DNA of 64,000 bases from Naumovozyma dairenensis CBS 421 (lineage: Eukaryota > Ascomycota > Saccharomycetes > Saccharomycetales > Saccharomycetaceae), in NCBI RefSeq assembly GCF_000227115.2, contig NC_016485.2, forward strand, positions 124,001-188,000, read 5' to 3'. Position 1 is the stretch's first letter; each line of letters begins with the position of its first letter. The translations under genes and the position numbers were made by a program. This document shows, in pieces, positions 29,261-40,451 of the stretch. Below the pieces are notes generated by a model, which was not told the DNA's origin, ran no database searches, and saw only the letters and a program-made list of their open reading frames with translations.

Positions 29261-30736
29261 TTATAAGAATGATAAACCTACACCGAATTGGAAACCCTTT
29301 CTTACGTCATCCCCTTGATGAATAGTTAAAGGGACTGAAAAATTCAATTCGAATCTTGCCATGGGATGTCTTAATAAGATTCCAACCCCCGTTGAAATGG
29401 AATGTTGTCTTGACAAATCCGTGAAACAATTATTAATTGACATGCCATTGTGATTTATTAATTTCCCACCATTCAAAAACCAATGTAGTCTAAAATTGGA
29501 TTTGGACCAATCTTTTATGGGTAACTTTGAAAATATACTTATTCCATATGATACAAACGCATCTCCACCAATTGAATTAAATATATCCTTTGGTCCTAAT
29601 CCCATTGTTTGGAAACTACGAATATCATTTGGACCACCATTTTGGAATTTATCACTTATGTGAAGAAATGAGCTTGAGCCCTTTTGCACCTCGTTTTTTG
29701 TGAGTAATTGTTTGATATAACCTGTTCTGAATGTACAGTTCATTGTTATAAAATCGTTTGGTAGCCAACTTCTTATTTGTGTAAATTCCAATTGGTTCTT
29801 CCAAAATGGACCACCGTTGGCTGTACTACTTCTATTACCGATGAAATTCAATTCATTAAACCATTTAAATAATTGACCGTTGGAAGGGAATGCGTTGGGA
29901 TCTAAAACACTATTATTCCTTGAATCCCACACGAAATTAGAACCAAGACTATTTTTCCAATCTTCCCCTGTTTGGAATAACAAAGAATTTGAAGTATTGT
30001 TCAAGGATGTATTCCCACAAGATCGAATTACACTTTGCATGAAGAACTCATAATTCCATAGTCCTCTTTTATCCGGGGTGTGTCTTGATGGTGTAATGAA
30101 TGAACTTCTAATTGAGAATTTACCACCTAACATATCTAATTCTAAGGGTAAATTTTGACCTAATTGAGAGACATTTTTAAATAAATCTATATTCATGTTC
30201 CAAAATGGTGTCTTGTTTGGTAATAATAAACTTGAATAGTTTAATAAATAAGAGGATTGAATTTTTGTACCTTTCATAATATTAAATTTTAATGATTCAC
30301 CATTCCCAAACATATTTCTAATTTGAAATTCAAGGTATCCATCCCCTTCACCATTCCCTACATTTGTACCAGTCCTTGCCATAAATTTGTTAATTGGTAA
30401 GACATTAATATTTGATATAATATTTAATAATGGATGAGACTTGGTTATATCAGAGGAGGGGAGTTTACCCAATGAATCGTAATTTTGATAAATATCTTTG
30501 ATAAGACCATTTGATATCAGTTTATTATTTAATATTTGTGTCTGTAGAGATAATTCTGTCAATGTTTGGGCTTTCAATATGGTTGCATCCAAATGAGATT
30601 GGAAAGTTGATGGATTTATTTGATTTGCTCCTAAAGTATTTATTTCTGTAACTTTTATAGGTAAATTTTCATTTTCTCGAAGTAAGTTTTCAATATGTTG
30701 TTCATGAATTTCTGAAGTTATAGTATTTGTTGTCAT
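29261..30736 (-). CDS. SAM50: Outer-membrane beta-barrel assembly protein
   Basis: Encodes a 491-aa Omp85-family protein (S. cerevisiae 484 aa), the core of the SAM complex that inserts beta-barrel proteins such as porin and Tom40 into the mitochondrial outer membrane. There is an N-terminal POTRA-like segment (about residues 30-120) and a C-terminal 16-strand barrel. The barrel contains the conserved loop-6 region with RSFQTMGLGP and the terminal strand ending in a hydrophobic GLSFL, the barrel signal pattern. No presequence, as expected. It converges with SSN8. Confidence 0.95.
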   Translation of the reverse strand: MTTNTITSEIHEQHIENLLRENENLPIKVTEINTLGANQINPSTFQSHLDATILKAQTLTELSLQTQILNNKLISNGLIKDIYQNYDSLGKLPSSDITKSHPLLNIISNINVLPINKFMARTGTNVGNGEGDGYLEFQIRNMFGNGESLKFNIMKGTKIQSSYLLNYSSLLLPNKTPFWNMNIDLFKNVSQLGQNLPLELDMLGGKFSIRSSFITPSRHTPDKRGLWNYEFFMQSVIRSCGNTSLNNTSNSLLFQTGEDWKNSLGSNFVWDSRNNSVLDPNAFPSNGQLFKWFNELNFIGNRSSTANGGPFWKNQLEFTQIRSWLPNDFITMNCTFRTGYIKQLLTKNEVQKGSSSFLHISDKFQNGGPNDIRSFQTMGLGPKDIFNSIGGDAFVSYGISIFSKLPIKDWSKSNFRLHWFLNGGKLINHNGMSINNCFTDLSRQHSISTGVGILLRHPMARFELNFSVPLTIHQGDDVRKGFQFGVGLSFL

Positions 30737-31059
30737 TGGTATCTCTTTCGCTTTATTTTTAAGTTATTTCTGTCTTTGAACCAGTGTGATTGAAACTTTT
30801 CCTTATTTTTTTATTATTCCTTTAACTTTCCATGTTATAAAAATGTTGATAAAAAGGTATCTCGTTATATAAAAAAGCACGTCAAATATAAAGAGACAAT
30901 AAGGACTTGGAAGATCAACAAAACAAAGCAAGCAGAAGATAGTTATAAGTAATATAGTGAAATACTTTATAATATAGATACAATTCGAAGATATTACGCA
31001 TATACAATATGTCTTAAATTTCCATCGTTGTCAGTACTACATATGTACGTATTACATTT
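30737..31059. other. Intergenic SAM50-CRZ1
   Basis: 320 bp holding the SAM50 5' flank and the CRZ1 3' flank; no gene seen. Confidence 0.6.
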
Positions 31060-33186
31060 CTATAAACCTAACCCAATGACTTTCTGATCATTACTATTTT
31101 CATTATGGCTATCGTCATGCGACCCTTGTTGCTCTTGTTCAGAAATAGCTTCTGCATACAACGGAGCAATACATTTTTTACCAGATTCCGTTTTAAAATG
31201 TCTTCCTAGAGCATCACTTCTTGCGAATTTCTTACCACACCCCCATGTATCACCATTTTTCAATTTCCCACCACAAATATATCTTTTTTTCCCCGTATGT
31301 AAATCTTCATGTCTCTTCCTATCGTGTTGTCTTGCGAATGCCTTATTACAGATCTTACAAATGAATGGTTTTTCATTCGTGTGTGTTCGTAAATGAGATT
31401 TCAAATTGTACGGTCTTGTAAATGTCTTGTTACATAATTCACAAATGTAGCCACCTGTACTTTGTCTCGTCTTATTATTAGTATTATTATTGTTATTATT
31501 ATCGTTTTCATTAACATTGGAATCAGTATGTTGAGGAGATGGTGAAGCAGATAATGGAGATATATATTTATTCATATTAGTATCGTTTGTGAATTTCTCA
31601 TCTTTCTGCACTGATGAGGAAAGGGGGATGGGTAAGTCTGCCATTTCTAACAATTTATCTCTATTTTCACTAATTGACCTTGCCTTATCTTCTGGGGAAT
31701 AATATATTGATGATCTTCTTGATCTACTTCGACTTCTAGACACGGTAGAGGAATTATATGAATGTGCAGTTTGGCTTTTTCTTCTTGCCTTTCTCAAGTC
31801 TATTATTGATTCTTTTTCATTATCGTCGTGAAGTGTTTGTTGATTATTATTATTATTATTATTTGATTCGAATGGATTTAAAAAATTGCTTGTTATCGTA
31901 CTACTATTTATTGGAGATGAAAAATTATTATCTATGGGTGAAGAACTTGGAAAATTGAAAATGGAATTAGATTCTGTATTGATTATCAGATTATTATTAT
32001 TATTATTCTTATCATTATCATTGTAATTACCTTGAAATTCTTGGATGGATATAATTGGTGGTTTAATAATGGGTGTTTGAACTTGTGTATTGTTATTCTT
32101 GCTATCTTCGTTATCATAAATCATTGATTGGTATTGGTATTGATCTAAATCATCTGCATTAATTTGTTTTCGGTTTAAGATCAAATCCAAATCATTCAAA
32201 TTCCCAATTTGTTTCAAACCTTCATCATTTAACGGTAGAACGAAATTCGAACTTGCACTTGAATAAACACTCATTAAATCGTCATTGTCTACATCATCTA
32301 AATCTGTCAAATTATCAAAGTCAGCGTTACTTGAAATCCCACCTGGAGATAAATATGAAATGGAAGGTGAGACAGCCAGGTTATTTGGATTTAATGTATT
32401 ACTACTGTATATGCTACTATTATCTTGTGTGTTTAGGTATGGTGAATGAGGATTGGAATTGGAATTGGAATTGGAATTGAAGCTAGTTCCAAAGTTTATC
32501 GTGCCATTATTGCTTTTGCTAATTTTAGCATTAAAATTGTTACTTACAGGAGACAAATAATTTGTATTAATGTTCGATATTGGGTAATTATTATCATTAT
32601 TATTATCTCGGATATTATCGACATTTGACGATGAATCTAATTGTAAAGTTAGAGAGGGTCTATTTGTATTCGAGGCGTTCGTAGAAGCAGAAAGACCAGC
32701 AGAACTACCAGGAGTAAGGTTTGAAACTGGTAATGTGGAAAGAGAGTTATTTTCAGAATCTAATGATTGGGTTAAGATGTGTTGTTGTTCTTGTTGTTGT
32801 GGAACGTGGCTAGTCTGAATGTTCTCGGATCTGTTATAGTTGTTGTTATTATTTGTCAAAGAATTAGCAATTTCATTATTCAGAAGATATTGCTCTAAGA
32901 TGTTAGCTTCTAAAGGGGACATTTGAACTGCATTATTGCCATTATTTTTAAGTTGGGATGAGGAAGAATTATCAACCGTTGCAGAAAAGGGTCCTATATT
33001 TCCACCAGCATCATTCTCAGCAGTAGTAGTATTGGTATTATTATCTTGTAATGGAAGATTTAAATCGTTAATATTTAGATTTGAGGTCCAGTTATTGAGA
33101 TCGAAATCTACATCTCCTAGTTTAAAGTTCTTATTCAGACCATCATCTGCGTTATCATTATTATTGTTATTATTATTCTTGGACAT
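31060..33186 (-). CDS. CRZ1: Calcineurin-responsive zinc finger transcription factor
   Basis: Encodes a 708-aa Crz1, which moves to the nucleus when dephosphorylated by calcineurin and activates calcium and cell-wall stress genes. The long N-terminal part is rich in Asn, Ser and acidic residues. A PIISIQ motif near residue 375 is the PxIxIT-type calcineurin docking site known in S. cerevisiae Crz1. An Arg/Ser-rich stretch near 495 ([11 protein letters not shown]) resembles its phosphoregulated region. Two classical C2H2 fingers (CELCNKTF and CKICNKAF, about residues 577-640) are followed by the atypical third finger ([18 protein letters not shown]) that marks Crz1. Poly-Asn tracts are longer than in S. 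cerevisiae (678 aa). Confidence 0.95.
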   Translation of the reverse strand: MSKNNNNNNNDNADDGLNKNFKLGDVDFDLNNWTSNLNINDLNLPLQDNNTNTTTAENDAGGNIGPFSATVDNSSSSQLKNNGNNAVQMSPLEANILEQYLLNNEIANSLTNNNNNYNRSENIQTSHVPQQQEQQHILTQSLDSENNSLSTLPVSNLTPGSSAGLSASTNASNTNRPSLTLQLDSSSNVDNIRDNNNDNNYPISNINTNYLSPVSNNFNAKISKSNNGTINFGTSFNSNSNSNSNPHSPYLNTQDNSSIYSSNTLNPNNLAVSPSISYLSPGGISSNADFDNLTDLDDVDNDDLMSVYSSASSNFVLPLNDEGLKQIGNLNDLDLILNRKQINADDLDQYQYQSMIYDNEDSKNNNTQVQTPIIKPPIISIQEFQGNYNDNDKNNNNNNLIINTESNSIFNFPSSSPIDNNFSSPINSSTITSNFLNPFESNNNNNNNQQTLHDDNEKESIIDLRKARRKSQTAHSYNSSTVSRSRSRSRRSSIYYSPEDKARSISENRDKLLEMADLPIPLSSSVQKDEKFTNDTNMNKYISPLSASPSPQHTDSNVNENDNNNNNNTNNKTRQSTGGYICELCNKTFTRPYNLKSHLRTHTNEKPFICKICNKAFARQHDRKRHEDLHTGKKRYICGGKLKNGDTWGCGKKFARSDALGRHFKTESGKKCIAPLYAEAISEQEQQGSHDDSHNENSNDQKVIGLGL

Positions 33187-33847
33187 ATCGGAAAAAATTA
33201 CCTTCCTGTTTAATTGATTGGAGGAGTATGAATGTAAGTTATATGTATTAGTGTTACAGTGGAATATATTAAAAGGGATGAATAGCTGTTATCACACAGA
33301 GAAACCACGTTTTTTCCCCAGAGGTTATATAACCTAAAGTAAAGCAAAGCAAAGCAAAGCAGCAGCTGTACACTCGGTGAAGTAAAATAAAGTGTTATTA
33401 ATAACCAGACCCTTGAAAAGGTTGTATTGTTATACGTATCAAACTCTGGTCAGTGCGTAAGTATCTGTGTATCTCGAATACCTAGATTTGGTTGCCTTTC
33501 TACCTTGTTCCTGTACAAACACGCCTTCTTCTTCTTCTTCTTCTCCATCATCATCATCATCATCATCATTATCAACCGTCTCCTCCATGTTGTACGTGTG
33601 TTCTTCGTTGTTTAATGTAAAAATTTCTCGGCACAGCAAAAAACGAATAAAGAAGACAGAAGACAGAAGAGGCTTGGCTATACATTATTATAACTATGAC
33701 GATGATGATGATGCTGATGATGATTGATTGATTACTACAGCCTGTAGTCCACAGGGAAGATTGACTAATTAACGGCCGATAGTAGATAGTGCTCCAAGTT
33801 GGCCATTGTGTACAGGTCTATCTTATCTCTCTATCTATCTTATCTAT
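33187..33847. promoter_or_regulatory. CRZ1 upstream region rich in short tandem repeats
   Basis: 660 bp with a CAAAG pentamer (about four units, 33340-33360), TTC and ATC triplet tracts (about 33525-33570), GATGAT tracts (about 33698-33735) and CTAT tetramers (about 33826-33853). The acidic minus-strand ORF at 33439-33639 is made by the triplet repeats and is not believed. Confidence 0.6.
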
Positions 33848-35104
33848 CTATCTATAAACGTCTATATCAATGCATACATGCCAAATATCTGGTGCAAACG
33901 TCTTGATCTTTTCAACATGGACCTTTCGGTAATGGTATTTAGCATTCAAATGTCTTAATCCTGGAATTACTGTGTCTTGAACAAAACTGTCATCTTCTAT
34001 TTGATCAATATGAACGTTCTCATGAATATGAAGTGTTACTCTTTGATCAGGTACCCTTTCCAAGTCACTATGTATGTCTATTATCTTCAATGCAATGGGC
34101 CAACCTTGTCGACTACTTGGTAATAATCCTAAATTAATATGTCTAATCAATAACTTCTCTCCATTACATTCCGAATCCCTATACTGTTGTATACGCTCTA
34201 TACTCATCTCATTGCTTTCATTATAAAAATGACATCTGGTAGGACCAAACTTATTTAAACGCAGGCCCTCTTGTAACCCTTTAATACTCCATGGATTAAT
34301 ATCGAATCCAAATACATTTCTTGCTCCATTAAATAAATAACTGAAACTGAAATATCCAATACCACAATATAAATCAACAACATCTATATCTTTACAACTT
34401 CCATGGAATGTATCCAAGATCCTTTTCTTTTCTTTGATATTCCCACGACTAAACATCGTATATAATGGGTTCCAAACTTGCCATATCCCATTCTGTTTCA
34501 ATTGACACCATATCTCGTCCGTCGAATCACTAGGATATACTATCTTAATGTTTTTAGGTTGTCTCATCACATCATCATATATGATGGGTTTATTGATACC
34601 AATATATCTGTATGTTGATTCATTGTCGTTATTTGACAAATATTTCAATAAATCATGGAAATATTGTCCCCTAACATCATCAGGTACATTGTATTTCCAA
34701 ACGTCATGATCAAATGATCTTACAGTCGAATTGTTAAACAATAATAATGGTGGGTATTTAGAATATCTATATGGTGTATGTTCAATCAATCTATCAATTA
34801 AAGTATTATCGTTTATAGCATGGTATAGGGAGAACCAATCTTTAGTGAATTTCAAAATATCATTTTTTGCTTTCTTTCCACTCACTAATTCCAATGTACT
34901 CCGTTGAACCTGTAGATGGTTTGAATCGATATATTTACTCAAATATGTAGGTACATCTTCAAGGTTAGTTCTAATGACTTTGCATGATGGGGACGATGGA
35001 TGTGTAAGGATTGGTTTAATGAAATTATCATGTGCTTCCAGCGCTGTCTTGATGGGTTTAATTAGCTGTATTTGTTCGTTTGGGATGGTTATTTCTAATA
35101 CCAT
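33848..35104 (-). CDS. TRM12: tRNA wybutosine-synthesizing protein 2 (TYW2)
   Basis: Encodes a 418-aa TYW2/Trm12 enzyme. It transfers the aminocarboxypropyl group of SAM to the wyosine precursor at G37 of tRNA-Phe, the third step of wybutosine synthesis. The Rossmann SAM motif DVVDLYCGIGYFSFSYLFNGA lies near residue 240 (given in part: DLYCGIGYFSFSY), followed by NVFGFDINPWSIKGLQEGL. A KTFAPDIWHVCIDI block closes the protein. S. cerevisiae Trm12 is 462 aa and encoded on chromosome XIII, so its place between CRZ1 and KTR5 is unlike that species. Start is the first ATG. Confidence 0.9.
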   Translation of the reverse strand: MVLEITIPNEQIQLIKPIKTALEAHDNFIKPILTHPSSPSCKVIRTNLEDVPTYLSKYIDSNHLQVQRSTLELVSGKKAKNDILKFTKDWFSLYHAINDNTLIDRLIEHTPYRYSKYPPLLLFNNSTVRSFDHDVWKYNVPDDVRGQYFHDLLKYLSNNDNESTYRYIGINKPIIYDDVMRQPKNIKIVYPSDSTDEIWCQLKQNGIWQVWNPLYTMFSRGNIKEKKRILDTFHGSCKDIDVVDLYCGIGYFSFSYLFNGARNVFGFDINPWSIKGLQEGLRLNKFGPTRCHFYNESNEMSIERIQQYRDSECNGEKLLIRHINLGLLPSSRQGWPIALKIIDIHSDLERVPDQRVTLHIHENVHIDQIEDDSFVQDTVIPGLRHLNAKYHYRKVHVEKIKTFAPDIWHVCIDIDVYR

Positions 35105-35366
35105 GTTTCAATGCCCTTCTGTGTCCTTCTACCAGCGTGACTGCATCTCAACATCATCTTCTTCTTACACTACCCATTGTCTTAAGTTGTCTATTGTCTT
35201 ATTGTTATTATTTTCCACAATTTTTTGGAAAATTTTCGATGAGCTCTGCCTGACATAATCAGTCAATTATATATTACACATTTTAGATAGACTGACAATA
35301 TGCAATACAGTTCAATGGAACAGGACCATAACTCGGCTCAGAATAGGTCTCCATTATACTCATACC

Positions 35367-37007
35367 ATGCTGAAACGAATTCTCGTGAGGAAAATTCTCC
35401 CGATAATAGCACGATGTAACCCCATAGTAATAATAATTCTAATATCATTCATCACAACCATCTTAATGATCAAATCTACACTAGATGCTGATGCTGAACC
35501 ACAATACCACCCGTTAGCATATTCATTCCAAGATTTATCCACCAAAATGGATTCACCTTTCTTTTATGGTTGTACTAATACACATGCATACATTAATGAA
35601 AATCCAACTTATTACAAAATGAACGCTACTTTTGTGATGTTGACTCGTAACGAGGAATTAAATGACGTATTAAAGACAATCCGGTCCATTGAATCCCATT
35701 TCAATCAATGGTTCCATTACCCATACGTTTTCTTGAATGATGAACCATTCACACAAGAATTCATGGATAAAATAAGGTCAGTGACGACCACCATGAATGA
35801 TGATGAGGTTTATTTTGGACAATTGAATGAATTGGAATGGGAATTCGCTCAAGATGTTAGAGAATCAGTGGAATATATACAATGGATTGATAGTCAAGGG
35901 GATAGAGGTATATTGTATGGGAATATGGAATCTTATCATAAGATGTGTAGGTTTTATTCAGGGTTGTTTTATAAACATCCATTAGTGAGACAATTTGAAT
36001 GGTATTGGAGGTTGGAACCTGATGTAGAGTTTTTTTGTGATTTGAGTTATGATCCATTTTGGGAAATGGAACGGACGAAGAAATATTATGGATTTACTGT
36101 TGTGATACCGGAATTGTATTGGACTGTTCCTAATTTATTTAGATTCGTCAAGAGTTTTGTTAAAGAGAGACAAAGTTATGTTAAATTTAAATCGCTATGG
36201 AAATTATTCGCAACAAACTATCATTATAAGACTACAAATGAGGACGATCCTTACAACACGAATTTAAACCGGTTTGTAAATGATGATGACGAATTACATC
36301 ATGAATTATCTAGAGATGTTGCCATTGAGAATTTATTTACAACGCATGAGAATGAAACTATACGGAATAACAATACACATGCCGATTCGCATTTGGCTGT
36401 AGAAAAATCATGGAAATCACTTATAGAGAAATCTAAATCAAAAATCCCTATTAAAGAGGATAAATTTGATGATGAGGAATACAATCTTTGTCATTTTTGG
36501 TCGAATTTTGAAATTGCCAAGATTTCCATTTTTGATAATGAAATATATGATGAATTTTTCCAATATTTAGAATCCACAGGTGGATTTTGGAAGGAAAGAT
36601 GGGGTGATGCACCAATCCATTCCTTAGGATTATCATTAATCTTGAACCTGAATGAAGTTCATTATTTCAGAGATATTGGTTATAGACATTCACAAATTTA
36701 TCACTGTCCTCGTAATAGTTTTCATAGTGATAATGAACGTTTCCCATTTATTGAAGGTGATGAGAAATATAAGAGAAATAAAAAGGCCAACACATATGAT
36801 CGAAGCTGGGAACATGGAACAGGATGTCGTTGTAAATGTCCCAGAAGATTACGAGAAATTGAGGATACAATGCATCATTGTTTTGAATTATGGTTAGAAT
36901 TAACACATAATTTAGATACGTATGGTAGTGATCGTGAAAATATTGATGTTACTAATATTAAAGATAAACTAAGGAAAGATTTTCTTGAAAAGTTTATCAA
37001 TGCATAG
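35367..37007 (+). CDS. KTR5: Alpha-1,2-mannosyltransferase, GT15 (KRE2/MNT1) family
   Basis: Encodes a 546-aa Golgi type II membrane glycosyltransferase that adds mannose to N- and O-linked glycans. A short cytoplasmic tail and signal anchor (about residues 13-33, Ile-rich) precede a luminal GT15 domain. Family blocks include VMLTRNEELNDVLKTIRSIE near residue 90, MCRFYSGLFYKHPL near 193, YWRLEPDVEFFCDL near 212 (the DXD-like site) and a terminal CRCKCP segment. There is an acidic, variable insert near residues 295-370. S. cerevisiae Ktr5 is 522 aa. Linkage to CRZ1 and the H4/H3 genes supports KTR5 over KTR7. Confidence 0.92.
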   Translation: MLKRILVRKILPIIARCNPIVIIILISFITTILMIKSTLDADAEPQYHPLAYSFQDLSTKMDSPFFYGCTNTHAYINENPTYYKMNATFVMLTRNEELNDVLKTIRSIESHFNQWFHYPYVFLNDEPFTQEFMDKIRSVTTTMNDDEVYFGQLNELEWEFAQDVRESVEYIQWIDSQGDRGILYGNMESYHKMCRFYSGLFYKHPLVRQFEWYWRLEPDVEFFCDLSYDPFWEMERTKKYYGFTVVIPELYWTVPNLFRFVKSFVKERQSYVKFKSLWKLFATNYHYKTTNEDDPYNTNLNRFVNDDDELHHELSRDVAIENLFTTHENETIRNNNTHADSHLAVEKSWKSLIEKSKSKIPIKEDKFDDEEYNLCHFWSNFEIAKISIFDNEIYDEFFQYLESTGGFWKERWGDAPIHSLGLSLILNLNEVHYFRDIGYRHSQIYHCPRNSFHSDNERFPFIEGDEKYKRNKKANTYDRSWEHGTGCRCKCPRRLREIEDTMHHCFELWLELTHNLDTYGSDRENIDVTNIKDKLRKDFLEKFINA

Positions 37008-37275
37008 CCATATGCATATATAAATAAAAACACAAAACAAATTAATGAAAGAAGTATTAAAGGAAAAAAAAATTTAATATTACAAAAAATAGGATTTTAA
37101 ACCTCTTAAATATATTTATATTTGTGTGTATGATGTAATATAGTATAGATCTATACTACACTTGTAAATATACCCGCCTTGACCGTGAAATAATAAAACA
37201 ATATGATAGAATAAGAATTGATATGAAGGAAAATGTGTATGTTGGTTTTTATCTGTACGTTTTTGAAATTGTTGT

Positions 37276-38634
<1,359 letters not shown>

Positions 38635-38780
38635 GAAGAGCACATTATGTGTTTTTTCTCCCATTTCTACTTTGTTTTATATATATATATATTCTCTCTG
38701 TATACTATTATATTCTCCCAACATTATTTAATGAATGACATGTTTGTTTTTTCTTTGATTCAAATTACGATTGCCATCGG

Positions 38781-39800
38781 TTACCACTGCAATGGTAACC
38801 AATTGTTTCTGTTAGCAATTCGTTTAATTTCCTTATCATCATACATTTCAATGAATTGTTGATCTAATGCCCTTGCCTTTGGAAATGCAAATCTTCTATA
38901 TTCATCAAATATCATCGTAAGAGACCAATTTTGTAACTTCCTTATACATCCAACGAGACAACCTGTCCTATGTTTACCACGATTACAATGTATTAAAATA
39001 GGTTGATTGGCAGGATTTAATACAATTTCTAATGCATTAGTTAATAAATCAGACGGTATATTAACAAATGGTTCCTTATTACCACTCATACCAACTTGAA
39101 ACAATTTGATGTTGGATTCTTCCAAAAAGTCGAAATTCTCTTGTGGATATTCTTCTGGTATCAATACGATAATAGATTTTAACTTTAGTCTTTTCTTCAA
39201 AAATGGGAAATTCTCAATTCGAGGGAAACTACTTCGATAAATTTCTCCAATAACATGACTAAAATTTTCTGGAGGTATAACTTCCTCATTTTCTTCCGTC
39301 TCCACTGAATTACCTGTATCGACTGTATGCTTCGTTGAGTATGACAGTATTTCTTTACTCTTAGCATGATGTTCTTTGGAATCGTAAACATCATCTTCAT
39401 CTTCATCCTCAAGATCATTAATTCCTCGTTCAATCGTTGTCTCATTATCTCGAAGATTTAAAATATCACTCCCCTTTCTGAATTGTTTCAAGACTTCATT
39501 GAATTCACCTTCTAATATCCTATCATCAGAAATTATATGATGAATATCAGATCCATCTCCATAATCAGTCAAAACAGGACCTTCTTCCTTTATCATTCGA
39601 ATTATATCCGTTTCATTCAATATTAACTCATCAATCTTACTACTACAAGGACTGGGACAATTTCTTTCATTATTATTTTTATTTCGAATATTATTAATAT
39701 GTGCATTTTTTCGGCTTACTATAATATCCCCCTCGTCATTATTTATCACGTTATTATCATCATCACCATTCAAACTTCCATTATTATTCGTATGTATCAT
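38781..39800 (-). CDS. SIW14: Inositol pyrophosphate phosphatase, PFA-DSP family
   Basis: Encodes a 339-aa dual-specificity-type phosphatase. S. cerevisiae Siw14 (281 aa) removes the 5-beta phosphate from inositol pyrophosphates and affects phosphate and stress signalling. The catalytic loop HCNRGKHRTGC (Cys and Arg of CX5R) lies near residue 273. The upstream PPENFSHVIGEIYRSSFPR and NIPSDLLTNALEIVLNP blocks are nearly invariant. The frame remains open to a GTG at 39941, but the first ATG is at 39800, which is used here. The N-terminal half is acidic, Asn-rich and poorly conserved, longer than in S. cerevisiae. Confidence 0.94.
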   Translation of the reverse strand: MIHTNNNGSLNGDDDNNVINNDEGDIIVSRKNAHINNIRNKNNNERNCPSPCSSKIDELILNETDIIRMIKEEGPVLTDYGDGSDIHHIISDDRILEGEFNEVLKQFRKGSDILNLRDNETTIERGINDLEDEDEDDVYDSKEHHAKSKEILSYSTKHTVDTGNSVETEENEEVIPPENFSHVIGEIYRSSFPRIENFPFLKKRLKLKSIIVLIPEEYPQENFDFLEESNIKLFQVGMSGNKEPFVNIPSDLLTNALEIVLNPANQPILIHCNRGKHRTGCLVGCIRKLQNWSLTMIFDEYRRFAFPKARALDQQFIEMYDDKEIKRIANRNNWLPLQW

Positions 39801-40165
39801 TATTTCGTATGCCTTGATGCCGTCAGGAAAAGGGAAACTTCTATAAAGTGTTTCGTCTCCGATATATTTTAACAGATCCAATTCAAAAATCCTATTTCTT
39901 ATATATATTGTACATTTATTTACGATAACATGAATATACACATAAATTATCTTTCAAATTTTGCTTCGTTGCAACTTTCTTGATCATTAACTCATATTGA
40001 TGAGATCATGGAATTCAAAAATATCTCTCAGTACTTGAGAAATGAGACAGGCAGTTTGAAATTCTGAAGAGGAAAAACTTACAATGATCACGTGATTAAA
40101 TATTTCACCTGACTTTACTATAACATTGTATATAGCTAGATGGCGAAATGAAATGTAAATTATTT
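39801..40165. other. SIW14 5' flank up to tRNA-Ile
   Basis: 365 bp; the SIW14 frame is open without an ATG for the first 140 bp. No other gene is seen. One edge of the proposed inversion lies at the tRNA that ends this stretch. Confidence 0.6.
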
Positions 40166-40239
40166 GGTCTCTTGGCCCAGTTGGTTAAGGCACCGTGCTA
40201 ATAACGCGGGGATCAGCGGTTCGATCCCGCTAGAGACCA
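40166..40239 (+). tRNA. tRNA-Ile (AAU)
   Basis: A 74-nt intronless tRNA with acceptor GGTCTCT/AGAGACC, A-box TGGCCCAGTTGG, AAT anticodon, B-box GGTTCGATCC and discriminator A, followed directly by seven T (40240-40246), a pol III terminator. It is identical to and inverted relative to the copy at 15227-15300. Confidence 0.97.
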
Positions 40240-40451
40240 TTTTTTTCCTGTTATTTAATGTGATATACAATTTTTTTATATGGAAATATTATTGAATTAG
40301 ACTTCATAGTTGGAAAAGTACAAACTCATTTGCACAAAGTAGAACATCGTTCCTTCTTATCCATAGCATTAAGATTGTGTATAATTGGGTTCATTAGAAA
40401 TTTTTAGGATTCAAGTCCATTGTGTAGCCCCGCATATGAATGAATGATTAA

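Noticed and set aside
33439..33639. Acidic 66-codon ORF upstream of CRZ1
   Set aside because: Produced by ATC/TTC triplet repeats.
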